Below are positions 1 to 8,799 of a stretch of 64,000 nt of DNA, piece after piece (the stretch's first letter is position 1; each line of letters begins with the position of its first letter). Made by a program: the position numbers and the translations under genes. Under the pieces are notes generated by a model. It did not search any database. It had not been told where the DNA came from and worked only from the letters and a program-made list of their open reading frames with translations. The DNA lies in the NCBI RefSeq assembly GCF_049532905.1, contig NZ_CP064032.1, positions 372,001 to 436,000 of the forward strand, written 5' to 3'. The DNA comes from Dyella_B nitratireducens (GTDB lineage Bacteria > Pseudomonadota > Gammaproteobacteria > Xanthomonadales > Rhodanobacteraceae).

Positions 1-1
1 G

Positions 2-1078
2 CGCGCGTTCGGCAAGAAGCTGGGTTTGCCGGATGAGGACATTGAACGTGTCGCGTGGCTGGTGCGCTGGCATCTGTTGATGAGCACCACCGCGCAGCGC
101 CAGGACATCACCGACCCCGACGTGGTGCACCGTTTTGCCGAGACCGTCGGTGGACGCGAGCGACTAGGGCAGCTTTATCTGCTCACCATTGCCGACATCA
201 TCGGCACCAGTCCGCGGTTGTGGAACGCCTGGAAGGACCGCCTGCTCGCGGACCTCTATACCGCCACACGCTATGCCTTGCGCCGCGATGCCAAGCCGTC
301 GTCCGGCGCCGCCGCGCGTGCACAGGCATGCCGCGAGCAGGCCATGGCCATGCTGGTTGCGGATGGCAACGATCAGACCACGGTGGCGCAGCTTTGGGAC
401 AGCTTCCCGATGGTGAGCTTCCTGCGCCACCGGCCGGAGCAGATCGCCTGGCAGACGTCGCAGATTCTCGAGGGGCAGGGCAAACTGCCGCTGATTGCGG
501 TGAATCCGCTGTCGGTGCGTGGTGGTACCGAACTGTTCGTCTATGCGCCCGATCGCGATGGACTGTTCGCGAACGTGACTGCCATGCTCGATCGCCTGCA
601 TTTCTCGGTGATGGAAGCCCGCGTGCTCAGCTCGCCGGATGGCAAGGCGATGGATACTTTCCTGCTGTTGGAAGCGGAAACGCAAAAGCCTGCGAGCTCT
701 GAGCGCGCGGAAGAATTGCAGCAGCGGCTGCACCGCGCCTTGTCGCAGTCGGCACCGATCATGCCGTCACGGCGTAGCATGTCGCGGCATCTGAAGCATT
801 TCCAGATGACGCCGCGCATCGACTTCAAGCAGTCGGACGGCCGTACGCAGATGGCACTTGTCTGCAGCGACCGCCCTGGTTTGCTTGCCGCCGTCACGCA
901 AGTGCTGATGGCCTGCGAGGTGCGCGTCCATGACGCCCGCATCGCCACCTTCGGCGAGCGCGTGGAAGACTTTTTTCAGCTTACCGATCGCCGCAATGCG
1001 CCGCTGAGCGAGACACAGCAACAGCGTTTGTGGCAGGCTTTGCGGGAGCGGATCGGACCACAGAGCTTGTCCGCATAG
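2..1078 (+). CDS. glnD: Protein-PII uridylyltransferase/uridylyl-removing enzyme, C-terminal part
   Basis: The frame is open from the left edge, so this is the 3' part of a gene whose start lies outside the window; 358 codons are visible. GlnD uridylylates and deuridylylates the PII signal protein in response to glutamine and so controls nitrogen assimilation. The fragment begins in the HD region (LVRWHLLMS) and ends with two ACT domains: one around fragment residues 170-225 (FVYAPDRDGLFANV) and one around 280-330 (VCSDRPGLLAAVTQVL), each with the DRxGL ligand-loop signature. ACT repeats at the C terminus are the glutamine-sensing part of the family. The nucleotidyltransferase domain is not in view. 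dapD follows downstream, as in many Xanthomonadales. The identification is secure from domain order; activity cannot be judged from a fragment. Confidence 0.93.
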   Translation, partial: RAFGKKLGLPDEDIERVAWLVRWHLLMSTTAQRQDITDPDVVHRFAETVGGRERLGQLYLLTIADIIGTSPRLWNAWKDRLLADLYTATRYALRRDAKPSSGAAARAQACREQAMAMLVADGNDQTTVAQLWDSFPMVSFLRHRPEQIAWQTSQILEGQGKLPLIAVNPLSVRGGTELFVYAPDRDGLFANVTAMLDRLHFSVMEARVLSSPDGKAMDTFLLLEAETQKPASSERAEELQQRLHRALSQSAPIMPSRRSMSRHLKHFQMTPRIDFKQSDGRTQMALVCSDRPGLLAAVTQVLMACEVRVHDARIATFGERVEDFFQLTDRRNAPLSETQQQRLWQALRERIGPQSLSA

Positions 1079-1210
1079 CCCAGGCACAGCCGTACCACCC
1101 AACGCTATGCAAGCTCGCAAGGGATGATTTTCCGCCAGGCCGCATCAGCGGCCATCGTCAATCACCTTTTTCTCATTTGGCTAAAACCTGCCACATAAGG
1201 CTGTGCCCTC

Positions 1211-1684
1211 ATGTCTGCATCTCATACCTTTCTCAAACTTGCCCGGCAACTTCATCTCTACATCGGCGTGTTCATCGCCCCTGCCGTGCTGTTCTTTGCA
1301 TTCACCGGCGGCTTGCAGGTATTCGGCCTGCACGAAGCCTCCCACGACAGCGACTACAAGCCACCGGCATGGCTGGCGGTGGCCGCGCAATTGCACAAGA
1401 AGCAAACGGACGTGTTGCCTCAGCGGCGCGCGCGTCCGATGGAGGGTGGTCAGTCTGCTGCATCACCCATGCCGGTGGCGGTTGCGGCACAGCCGAACAA
1501 ACCGGCGGCACCCGTTCGGCATCCGCTGCCGTTGAAGATTTTCTCGGCCTTCGTATCGCTGGGCTTGTTTGTGTCGACCTTGCTTGGCCTCTATATGGCC
1601 TATCGCTATACACGAAAGCATGTCGTGATAAGCGTGCTGCTGGCGGCGGGCGTGATATGCCCGATCGTACTTGCGCTAATTTGA
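1211..1684 (+). CDS. PepSY-associated membrane protein, short form
   Basis: A 157-residue protein with a hydrophobic segment near residues 15-38 (HLYIGVFIAPAVLFFAFTGG), a hydrophilic, proline-rich middle, and two hydrophobic segments at about 108-130 and 138-157. The N-terminal RQLHLYIGVFIAP-like pattern is typical of the PepSY-associated transmembrane family, whose larger members are often iron or siderophore-linked reductases or peptidase-inhibitor-like membrane proteins. Here the usual long periplasmic PepSY repeats are absent, so this is a minimal version of unknown function. It stands alone between glnD and dapD, with an ATG start 10 bases into an otherwise unremarkable leader. Membrane location is seen in the sequence; any role in iron metabolism would be inference. 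Confidence 0.75.
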   Translation: MSASHTFLKLARQLHLYIGVFIAPAVLFFAFTGGLQVFGLHEASHDSDYKPPAWLAVAAQLHKKQTDVLPQRRARPMEGGQSAASPMPVAVAAQPNKPAAPVRHPLPLKIFSAFVSLGLFVSTLLGLYMAYRYTRKHVVISVLLAAGVICPIVLALI

Positions 1685-1752
1685 GGTCTTGCGCGTCATC
1701 CACGGGCAAGTAGTTGTAATCTTCATGGTCGACCCGAACACGAGTCTTGCTC

Positions 1753-2580
1753 ATGCAGTTCATCGAAAACCTTATCAACGACGCCTTCGAACGCCGCAAC
1801 GACCTCACTCAGACCGAGATCGAGGCCCACCTGCGCCCTGCACTCACGCAAGTGATGGATCTGCTCGAATCGGGTGAGCAGCGCGTTGCCGCACCCGATG
1901 GCCAAGGCGGCTGGGCCGTCAACCAGTGGTTGAAGAAAGCGGTGCTGCTGTATTTCCGCATCAATGGCAATCGCGTGGTGGATGGCGGTCCGGCCATGGC
2001 CTTCGACAAAGTGCCGCTGCGTTTCCAGCATGGCAACGATTCGGAACTGGAAACGCTTGGTGCTCGTGTAGTGCCCGGTGCGCTGGTGCGCCGTGGCGCG
2101 CACATCGCCAAGGACGCGGTGCTGATGCCCAGTTACGTGAACATTGGTGCTTACGTCGGCTCTGGCACGATGGTCGATACCTGGGCTACCGTCGGTTCAT
2201 GCGCGCAGATCGGTGCGGGCGTACATCTTTCCGGTGGTGTCGGTATTGGTGGCGTACTGGAGCCGCTCCAGGCCAATCCCACCATCATCGAAGACAACTG
2301 CTTCATCGGTGCGCGTTCCGAAGTGGTGGAAGGCGTCGTCGTGGAGCGTGGCAGTGTGATCGGCATGGGCGTGTTTCTTGGCCAATCCACACGCATCTAC
2401 AACCGCGCCACGGGTGAAGTCAGCTACGGCCGCGTACCTGCAGGCAGCGTGGTGGTTGCCGGTAATTTGCCGGCGAAAGATGGTAGCCACAGTTTGTACG
2501 CCGCGATCATCGTCAAGCAGGTTGACGAGAAAACGCGCAGCAAGACTGGCATCAACGAACTGCTGCGGAGCGGCGAGTGA
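1753..2580 (+). CDS. dapD: 2,3,4,5-tetrahydropyridine-2,6-dicarboxylate N-succinyltransferase
   Basis: Catalyses succinyl transfer from succinyl-CoA to tetrahydrodipicolinate in the succinylase branch of diaminopimelate and lysine synthesis, in the cytoplasm. The 275-residue length fits the family. The C-terminal half is a left-handed parallel beta helix of hexapeptide repeats, seen from about residue 105 on (AKDAVLMPSYVNIGAYVGSG, then GVHLSGGVGIGGVLEP and FIGARSEVVEGVVVERGSVIGMGVFLGQSTRI). A TTG two codons upstream is in frame, but the ATG at 1753 gives the conserved N terminus and is preferred. The stop overlaps the next start by one base (TGATG), and dapE follows, so dapD, the ArsC-like gene and dapE form one operon. 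Confidence 0.97.
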   Translation: MQFIENLINDAFERRNDLTQTEIEAHLRPALTQVMDLLESGEQRVAAPDGQGGWAVNQWLKKAVLLYFRINGNRVVDGGPAMAFDKVPLRFQHGNDSELETLGARVVPGALVRRGAHIAKDAVLMPSYVNIGAYVGSGTMVDTWATVGSCAQIGAGVHLSGGVGIGGVLEPLQANPTIIEDNCFIGARSEVVEGVVVERGSVIGMGVFLGQSTRIYNRATGEVSYGRVPAGSVVVAGNLPAKDGSHSLYAAIIVKQVDEKTRSKTGINELLRSGE

Positions 2581-2945
2581 TGACCCAGTCAAACCTCACA
2601 CTCTATGGCCTCTCCAACTGCGACACCTGCAAGAAGGCGCGCAACTGGCTCACACGCTTCGACGTTGCGCATGAGTTCGTGGACTACCGCGCCAATCCCG
2701 TACCGCCAGCCACGTTGAAGGCATGGGCACAGCAATTGGGCGGCTGGGAAAAGCTGGTCAACAAATCAGGCACCACCTGGCGCAACCTGCTGCCGCAACG
2801 CAAGAATCCCGGCACGGATTCAGAGTGGACCTTGCTGTTGAAGGAATATCCGGCACTTGTCCGTCGTCCCGTCGTGGTACAGCCGGATGGGGCGATGAGC
2901 GTAGGATTCACGGATAACGGTTTCAAGAAACTGTTCGGGCGTTGA
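2580..2945 (+). CDS. ArsC/Spx-family small redox protein (YffB-like)
   Basis: A 121-residue thioredoxin-fold protein of the ArsC/Spx/MgsR family. Near the N terminus it has YGLSNCDTCKKARNWL, a CxxC-like active site (Cys-Asp-Thr-Cys) following the first beta strand, and later the conserved Arg-Pro turn (LVRRPVVV). True arsenate reductases carry a single Cys with downstream Arg residues, while YffB-type proteins have this arrangement and no proven arsenate activity. Its position between dapD and dapE is the same as that of yffB next to dapE in enterobacteria, a conserved linkage without an assigned biochemical reason. Start ATG overlaps the dapD stop by one base, so translation is probably coupled. 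The family is certain; the function is not. Confidence 0.88.
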   Translation: MTQSNLTLYGLSNCDTCKKARNWLTRFDVAHEFVDYRANPVPPATLKAWAQQLGGWEKLVNKSGTTWRNLLPQRKNPGTDSEWTLLLKEYPALVRRPVVVQPDGAMSVGFTDNGFKKLFGR

Positions 2946-2948
2946 GCT

Positions 2949-4109
2949 ATGTCTGAGGTATTCGATCTCGCTGTCGACCTTATTCGCCGCCGCTCCATCA
3001 CGCCGGAGGATGCGGGTTGCCTGCCGGAAATCGGCGCACGCTTGGCGCGTCTCGGTTTCCGTATCGAGCATCTGCGTTATGGCGAGGTGGACAACTTCTG
3101 GGCGGTGCATGGCGCAAACAATGCGCCAGGGCAGGGGCCATTGCTGATGTTTCTCGGGCATACCGATGTGGTGCCCAGTGGTCCGGAAGAAGCCTGGCAG
3201 AGTCCGCCGTTCGAGCCGACCGTGCGCGATGGACGTCTATACGGCCGCGGTGCGGCTGACATGAAAGGCGGGGTGGCAGCGATGACGGTGGCGCTGGAGC
3301 GCTTCGTCACGACGCATCCGGACCACCCCGGCCGCGTGGGGCTGTTGCTCACCAGTGATGAAGAAGGGCCGACCAATGTCGACGGCGTGCGGCGTATTGC
3401 GGCGTACTTGCGCGAGATCGGTGAGCACATCGACTGGTGTGTGGTGGGTGAGCCTTCGTCCAAGGAAAAACTCGGCGATCTGATTCGTGTCGGTCGACGC
3501 GGTTCCTTGTCGGGAACCTTGACCGTGCGCGGTGTGCAAGGCCATGTGGCGTATCCGGACAAGGCGCTCAATCCCATTCATGCGTTTGCACCGGCATTGG
3601 CTGAGCTGGCAGCAGAACGTTGGGATGGTGGCAATGCCGATTTTCCGCCCACCTCATTCCAGGTTTCCAATATTAAGGCCGGTACCGGTGCGACCAATGT
3701 CATTCCCGGTTCGCTTATCGCACTGATCAACTTCCGCTACAGCACCGCGAGCACCGCAGAGAATTTGCGCAAACGCGCCGAAGCGATTCTCGCCAAACAC
3801 GGTCTGGATTACACGCTTGAGTGGACGTTGTCGGGTGAACCGTTTCTGTGTCCCTCAGGGGGACGCTTGCGCGATACCGTGGTGCAGGTATGCCGCGAGC
3901 TATGCGGCACGGAGCCGGAACAAAGTACGGGCGGTGGCACATCGGATGGCCGCTTCATCGCGCCCATGGGCGCAGAAGTCGTGGAGCTAGGTCCGGTCAA
4001 CGCCACCATTCACAAGGTGGACGAGTGCATCGATGTGGAGGAACTGGAGCGGCTGCCGGATCTGTATACGGCGATTTGCGAGCGGATGTTGATACGGCCG
4101 CTTTGTTGA
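2949..4109 (+). CDS. dapE: Succinyl-diaminopimelate desuccinylase
   Basis: Hydrolyses N-succinyl-L,L-diaminopimelate to L,L-diaminopimelate and succinate, later in the same pathway as dapD; a dinuclear zinc M20-family enzyme. The 386-residue product has the metal and catalytic residues in the expected order: His71 and Asp73 in FLGHTDVVPSG, Asp104 in GAADMKGG, and the Glu138/Glu139 pair in SDEEGP. The dimerisation domain follows around 180-295 and the last metal His lies near the C terminus in NATIHKVDECI. It starts three bases after the ArsC-like gene ends. No lysine riboswitch is apparent upstream of the operon. Confidence 0.97.
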   Translation: MSEVFDLAVDLIRRRSITPEDAGCLPEIGARLARLGFRIEHLRYGEVDNFWAVHGANNAPGQGPLLMFLGHTDVVPSGPEEAWQSPPFEPTVRDGRLYGRGAADMKGGVAAMTVALERFVTTHPDHPGRVGLLLTSDEEGPTNVDGVRRIAAYLREIGEHIDWCVVGEPSSKEKLGDLIRVGRRGSLSGTLTVRGVQGHVAYPDKALNPIHAFAPALAELAAERWDGGNADFPPTSFQVSNIKAGTGATNVIPGSLIALINFRYSTASTAENLRKRAEAILAKHGLDYTLEWTLSGEPFLCPSGGRLRDTVVQVCRELCGTEPEQSTGGGTSDGRFIAPMGAEVVELGPVNATIHKVDECIDVEELERLPDLYTAICERMLIRPLC

Positions 4110-4149
4110 TGTGAGACGGCCTGGAAGGCTGCTCTGAGGTTTGATCTTT

Positions 4150-4233
4150 AGCGGATCGTCATTCCGGCGAAGGCCGGAATCCATGCTTCGTACTTGCCAT
4201 GGATTCCGGCCTTCGCCGGAATGACGATCCGCT
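4150..4233. repeat. Family C intergenic palindrome
   Basis: Two 36-base arms, 4150-4185 and 4198-4233, are perfect reverse complements around a 12-base loop. Each arm contains CATTCCGGCGAAGGCCGGAA, which is itself self-complementary. Related copies are at 39744-39864 and 58315-58570, with a shorter relative at 31931-31956. It lies between the convergent ends of dapE and the penicillin-acylase gene, so it may terminate transcription from both sides; there is no U-tract. Confidence 0.92.
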
Positions 4234-4280
4234 TCGAAATAGCATTGATGTGCATATGGAGCAATGCCGCACCGGCATCG

Positions 4281-6689
4281 TTATTGCGGCGACGGCTCAA
4301 GTACCAACGTGTACTTTGTCGCACCTGGCAGCAGCGGTGTAGGCCGTCCATGCACCCAGTCTTCGTGACCTGCACCGTAGAACGGCGACAACGGGTTGTC
4401 GCTTTGTCCGCCTGGCATTTCCAGAATGCCTTCGTCTTCGTGTCCGGGCGATACGTCCAGGCGTTCGGATGCGCCGGATGCTGGCCGTGCAACGCGCGGC
4501 ATATTGTTATCCCCAGGCAGTTCGTCTTCCGGCATGTCGAGCCACTGGCCGATAAAGCCGGGCAGGGCGCGTGATAGCGGGTGGCGAATGCCGGCGTGAT
4601 TCACTTCGCCCCAGGTGCGGGCAGCGAGACCGCCTTGTTGTTTGCCTAGCGTATCGACGACATCGCGCGCTGCCTGCAACAGCAGGCCATGCCAATCATG
4701 GTAGGTGGGATCAAGCAGTTGTACCGGCTGTTGCTGGATCAGCATCCACACGGCTGCTTCCTGGTTGCCGGGGCCGGGCCACTCAAAATCCGGAAACCGC
4801 CGCTGGATTTGTGCGACGAATGGCGCGAGCACCAACTTATGCACTTCATCGCGGAATGCGTGCACCAATCGGTAATCCACGCTATCCGGCGCGGCCTGGT
4901 TGCGCCACGCGGCGGTGAGCTGACGCAACTGGCCGAGCGAGGGATCGTGCGTACCGGCTAGCGTGGCTTGCAGCAACTGCTGCCAGCGGGAAAGGAACTG
5001 CGCGTGATCGTCGAGCTGGATATCGAGCAGATTGCCAGGGCCGAAATCCGCGCGGCCGCGCAAGTCATCGCGAATCTGCTGCGCACGCGCGCCAATGTCG
5101 TGTCCGCCTTCGCCGAGCAAAGCGTTTTCATCGCCGCCGATGGTGCGGTTGTTGGCTGTCCACAGCCGGCCATCCGCCGGATCTTCGATACGCGGGTATT
5201 GCGACGGCGTGGCCCAGCCGGTCCAGCCGGTGTTCGGCTGCGACCAGTCGGCGGGTAGTTGCGGATCGAAACCGGTGCGTAGCGGAATGCTGTTGCCCGC
5301 AATGGTCCAGCCGATATGGCCCGCGCTGTCGGCAACCAGGAAATTCTGCGGCGGCATGCCGAAGGTCGTCGCCAGATCCAGCGCAGCGGGAGCGCTGGTG
5401 GTGTGCTCGAGCTGCATCAAGGCGAGGTTGTAGGCGCGGGGCAGATCGCCGATCCAGGAGAGTGCCAGCGGCGTGCCGTCGGTATCCTTCGCAAGGATCG
5501 GTCCCCAACGCGTGTCTTCCACGTGCAAGGTGTGCGGTGCCGCACCTTTGACGCCGATAATCTCATCGTGCGATTCGATCGTCGCCCAGCCTTCCGGCAC
5601 TTTGTAACGGTTGGGATCATGCGGATCGCGCTGGACGCGCACCCAATCCATCCAGTCGCCGTAGCTGTTGGTGAAGCCCCAGGCGATCTGCCCGTTCGAA
5701 CCTGCCACCAGTGCAGGTGTGCCGGGCAGGGTCACGCCAACGACATCGCGCTGCCCTTTCGGCGCAGTGGGATCGGGATAGCGCAGCCGCGCGCGAAACC
5801 AGATGTCCGGTACACGCAGACTAAGATGCATGTCGTTGGCGAGCATCGCTGCGCCGGAACGCGAGATATTGCCCGTCACCGCGAAGCTGTTGCTGCCAGG
5901 ATAGAAGCGATCCACCGAAAGGATCGATGTTTCAGCCAGCTTCACTTGGCCGCCCGGCGTGCCGGCATGGCGCAGATCGAATACATCCGCACCGGGAATA
6001 ACCGGAGAGGGCGAGGCACCGCCTTGCAGCGGCGCTTCCCAGTTTGGATCGGGTGAGATCAGGAAGTCCACCAGGGGCCCCGGCAGCACGGCGCGCATTT
6101 GCGCGATGTGCTGTTCGCGCTCGTTGCGGCCATCGCCATTGAGATCTAGATACATCGCAGCGATCACCAGCATCGTGTCTTCCGAGCGCCAGGGTTCCGG
6201 CTTGGCCTTGAGCAGCAGGTACTCCCAGGGTTTCTCGCGCAGGTTTGCAAGGCCGGCGTTCACGCCGTCGCGATAGATATCCAGCGTGTGCTTCTGTTCG
6301 GGCGTGAGTGCCGCATAAGCGGCTTCCGCCACGGCGCGCAGACGATGGCGGCGATGATTGAGGTCGGTATCGAGCGCCGCGCCTCCAACCAGTTCCGACA
6401 ACTCGCCTGCGGCCACGCGTCGCATCAGGTCCATCGGAAAGAACCGTTCCTGCCCGTGCACGTAGCCCAGGGCGTAAGCGACATCGTCACGCGACTGGCC
6501 GGTGATGGTGACGGTGCCGAGCGCATCGCGGGCAATGGTGACCGCATGCTGTGGCCCGATCACCCGCTGTTGGCCGTCGAGCTGTGCGCGGCCACAGGCC
6601 AGCAACCACCAACCGGTCGCGAACAGGCCGATCGCCACGATAAGGACAAGGATCAACAGCGCGCGGAACCAACGGAAGCGAGGTTTCAT
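4281..6689 (-). CDS. Penicillin acylase family N-terminal nucleophile hydrolase
   Basis: An 802-residue member of the penicillin G acylase family (peptidase S45), made as a precursor that self-cleaves into two chains. A single N-terminal hydrophobic segment (residues about 8-30) serves as signal or anchor to the periplasm. The alpha-chain region includes the family pattern ALGYVHGQERFFPMDLMRR around 73-91, and the likely autocatalytic Ser266 lies in YPGSNSFAVTG, where the new N-terminal serine becomes the nucleophile. Downstream, WGFTNSYGDW and the Asn-containing NNRT region fit the beta chain. Substrates in the family range from beta-lactams to acyl-homoserine lactones and other amides; the sequence does not decide. 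The start overlaps the upstream gene stop by four bases (ATGA), implying joint expression with the phosphodiester-glycosidase-like lipoprotein. Confidence 0.9.
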   Translation of the reverse strand: MKPRFRWFRALLILVLIVAIGLFATGWWLLACGRAQLDGQQRVIGPQHAVTIARDALGTVTITGQSRDDVAYALGYVHGQERFFPMDLMRRVAAGELSELVGGAALDTDLNHRRHRLRAVAEAAYAALTPEQKHTLDIYRDGVNAGLANLREKPWEYLLLKAKPEPWRSEDTMLVIAAMYLDLNGDGRNEREQHIAQMRAVLPGPLVDFLISPDPNWEAPLQGGASPSPVIPGADVFDLRHAGTPGGQVKLAETSILSVDRFYPGSNSFAVTGNISRSGAAMLANDMHLSLRVPDIWFRARLRYPDPTAPKGQRDVVGVTLPGTPALVAGSNGQIAWGFTNSYGDWMDWVRVQRDPHDPNRYKVPEGWATIESHDEIIGVKGAAPHTLHVEDTRWGPILAKDTDGTPLALSWIGDLPRAYNLALMQLEHTTSAPAALDLATTFGMPPQNFLVADSAGHIGWTIAGNSIPLRTGFDPQLPADWSQPNTGWTGWATPSQYPRIEDPADGRLWTANNRTIGGDENALLGEGGHDIGARAQQIRDDLRGRADFGPGNLLDIQLDDHAQFLSRWQQLLQATLAGTHDPSLGQLRQLTAAWRNQAAPDSVDYRLVHAFRDEVHKLVLAPFVAQIQRRFPDFEWPGPGNQEAAVWMLIQQQPVQLLDPTYHDWHGLLLQAARDVVDTLGKQQGGLAARTWGEVNHAGIRHPLSRALPGFIGQWLDMPEDELPGDNNMPRVARPASGASERLDVSPGHEDEGILEMPGGQSDNPLSPFYGAGHEDWVHGRPTPLLPGATKYTLVLEPSPQ

Positions 6690-7498
6690 TGTTCGGCAAA
6701 CACCGCGAAGATGCCCGCGTAGGGCTTGACCATGAAGGTGGGAGCGCCGGCATAGCCGGTGCCGTCGATGTAGAACTGCGAAATGGTGCCGTCCAGGTAC
6801 AGCGCATCCTTGCAGTCGAGCTTGTCACGGAACAACTGCGCAAAGGTATGGAAATTCACCGGCGACTCGCTCACCGCGAATACCACCTGGTAGGGCGTGC
6901 GCGCGCAGACGCCGCTGCGCCATTTGTTGCTGGCGGAGTCGTGTACGAACTGGTCGTTGATCTTGCCGTCGATCACCAGCATCGGTCCCGACTGCGTAGC
7001 CCAGTCCGCCGGCTTGGCGTCGGCCTTGAAGTCGGTGCTGGTGCGTACGGCGGCATGGCCGTCCCGGTAGACGACGAACACGCCGTTGGGGCGGATCGAG
7101 AAATTGCCGGCGGCCGGATTGCCGTGGAACAGATTCAGCGGCACCAGGGTCTTGCCGTTTTCCACGTACAGCCCGAGCGGCGCGTTGGCCTGATCGTAGA
7201 TGCCGGCGTTGGCTGCGAACATCAGCCGCTTGCCGTTGGCTGCACCCCATTCGCGCAAGCTCTGAATATCGCCGTAGGGCTGTCCGTTATCGGGATTCTT
7301 CCAGTGCAGCGTGAGGGCTTCGCGATGCAGATCCAAACTGACCACGGTGAAATCCTGGCCCTGGAAGTTGACCTCGCGACTTTCCATGGGCTGCAACTGA
7401 CTGCCGCATGCGGCCAACAACACAGGCACCCCCAGCAGGGCGAGCAGGCGAGGCGGCAGGCTGCGACGCAACCGTCGGGTGTGGGTGGACGAGCGCAT
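6686..7498 (-). CDS. Phosphodiester glycosidase (NAGPA-domain) lipoprotein
   Basis: A protein of about 270 residues with a basic start, a hydrophobic stretch and a lipobox (VPVLLAACGS), so probably an outer or inner membrane lipoprotein. The rest fits the NAGPA/DUF2233 fold of phosphodiester glycosidases: AANAGIYDQANAPLGLYVENG, the NFSIRPNGVFVV segment, and a C-terminal ALYLDGTISQFY strand with the conserved DG. Animal relatives remove GlcNAc from GlcNAc-phosphate-mannose; bacterial relatives act on related sugar phosphodiesters, so a cell-envelope glycan substrate is plausible but inferred. The start chosen is the ATG at 7498, which gives a normal lipoprotein signal; a GTG at 7540 would add 14 residues. 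It is translationally coupled to the acylase downstream. Confidence 0.8.
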   Translation of the reverse strand: MRSSTHTRRLRRSLPPRLLALLGVPVLLAACGSQLQPMESREVNFQGQDFTVVSLDLHREALTLHWKNPDNGQPYGDIQSLREWGAANGKRLMFAANAGIYDQANAPLGLYVENGKTLVPLNLFHGNPAAGNFSIRPNGVFVVYRDGHAAVRTSTDFKADAKPADWATQSGPMLVIDGKINDQFVHDSASNKWRSGVCARTPYQVVFAVSESPVNFHTFAQLFRDKLDCKDALYLDGTISQFYIDGTGYAGAPTFMVKPYAGIFAVFAEQ

Positions 7499-7591
7499 CT
7501 GCAGATGGTCGCTGCCCAGCTGTGATGGATGCAAGAGCACCTACACAAGGGCAGGGCGTAAACTTCAGCTTTTGGATCGGAAGGGATAGCT

Positions 7592-8080
7592 ATGCCCTAC
7601 ACCCCCATCGTCGCGACGCTCGGTTACGTGCTTTCGCCGGATCGGCGCAAGGTCCTGATGATCCACCGCAACGCGCGGCCCGACGATCAGCATCTGGGCA
7701 AATACAACGGCCTAGGCGGCAAGATGGAACCTGGTGAGGACATCGCCGCCTGCATGCGCCGCGAGATCCACGAAGAGGCCGGTATCGAATGCGAGTCGAT
7801 GCATCTGCGCGGCACCCTCAACTGGCCCGGCTTTGGCAAGCAGGGCGAGGATTGGCTGGGTTTCATCTTCGTCATCGACAGCTTCAGCGGCGAGCCTTAC
7901 ACGCAGAACCCGGAAGGCACGCTCGAGTGGATCGACATCGACCGCCTCATGGAACTGCCGATGTGGGAGGGCGATCGCCATTTCCTGCCACTGGTATTCG
8001 ACCGTGATCCGCGCCCGTTTCATGGCGTGATGCCGTACAAGGACGGCCGCATGCAGTCGTGGGCCTTTACCAGACTGTGA
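7592..8080 (+). CDS. NUDIX hydrolase, 8-oxo-dGTP diphosphatase-like
   Basis: A 162-residue NUDIX enzyme. The complete NUDIX box spans residues 43-65: G43, E49, then R57-E58-I59, E61-E62 and G64-I65, which bind the divalent metal that activates water for pyrophosphate cleavage. The strand before the box (MIHRNARPDDQHLGKYNGLGG) and the tail motif resemble the 8-oxo-dGTP/2-OH-ATP hydrolases (MutT and MTH1-like) found next to genome-maintenance genes, so nucleotide-pool cleaning is the best guess. The substrate is not fixed by the box alone. It is followed 11 bases later by the methyltransferase gene on the same strand and may be co-transcribed with it, though the two functions have no obvious connection. 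Confidence 0.9.
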   Translation: MPYTPIVATLGYVLSPDRRKVLMIHRNARPDDQHLGKYNGLGGKMEPGEDIAACMRREIHEEAGIECESMHLRGTLNWPGFGKQGEDWLGFIFVIDSFSGEPYTQNPEGTLEWIDIDRLMELPMWEGDRHFLPLVFDRDPRPFHGVMPYKDGRMQSWAFTRL

Positions 8081-8091
8081 GGGAGGATCGG

Positions 8092-8799
8092 GTGAAGTAC
8101 GACGCAGATAACCCGCTTATTAGCGGGCAGCAAGCCTCTATCGACTGGATCTACCGCTATGAACCCGTGCTGGATTTCTTGCTGGAAAACCAGCTGACGC
8201 GTTCCAGAATACTCGACTACGGCTGCGGCAACGTGGGCCTTGGCAGTGTTTTTGCGGGTGAGTATTTCGGCATCGACCTGATGCCCATCCAGCCTGAAGT
8301 ACCCAATCTCAAGCCGATCAACGGCGTTCACCCTTTTGCGCTGCAAGACTCCTTTGACGTGGTCTGCGCGATGGACGTGATGGAACACGTGCCGGTGGAT
8401 CTGCGCGAAGATTTCTTTGTGGCCATGCGCAGAATTGCGCGCCGTTACCTCATCCTGGCGTTTCCTACGGAAGGAGCGGGATACCAATTCGATGTGGAGA
8501 CGGCGACGTTTCTCAATCCGGGCGGCACTCTGCCAGATTGGTTGCTGGAGCACATGGCCATGGATCATCCGCGAGTCGAAGCCATTTTGGATCTCGCCAA
8601 CAAGCACGGGTTTCAACTCATCAACCACGTAAAAAATACGCATAGGCTGATGCATTACCTAGGATGCATGGGGTTGTTTGTGGGTGGGCGGATGAAGCTC
8701 AGGTTCTTGAACGACATCCATCACATCAATCGCCTTCATCAGGCTGAGACCAGCCTGGACATGTACCGCTCCATTCTGTTTTTAAGGGCGAACGGATGA
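8092..8799 (+). CDS. Class I SAM-dependent methyltransferase
   Basis: A 235-residue methyltransferase. Motif I is seen as ILDYGCGNVGLGSVFAGEYF near residues 38-57, followed by the acidic FGIDLMP strand and a later DVVCAMDVMEHV segment that matches the post-I/motif II region. A GGGAGGA Shine-Dalgarno sequence sits four bases before the GTG at 8092, which decides the start over an in-frame GTG at 8059. The stop overlaps the glycosyltransferase start (ATGA), so the two are coupled and may modify the same glycan or lipid. Base composition here is visibly less G+C-rich than in the flanking housekeeping genes, hinting at acquisition. The acceptor is unknown. Confidence 0.85.
   Translation: MKYDADNPLISGQQASIDWIYRYEPVLDFLLENQLTRSRILDYGCGNVGLGSVFAGEYFGIDLMPIQPEVPNLKPINGVHPFALQDSFDVVCAMDVMEHVPVDLREDFFVAMRRIARRYLILAFPTEGAGYQFDVETATFLNPGGTLPDWLLEHMAMDHPRVEAILDLANKHGFQLINHVKNTHRLMHYLGCMGLFVGGRMKLRFLNDIHHINRLHQAETSLDMYRSILFLRANG

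Noticed and set aside
4150..4233. CRISPR-like repeat
   Set aside because: It is one palindrome with a 12-base loop, not a series of direct repeats separated by spacers.
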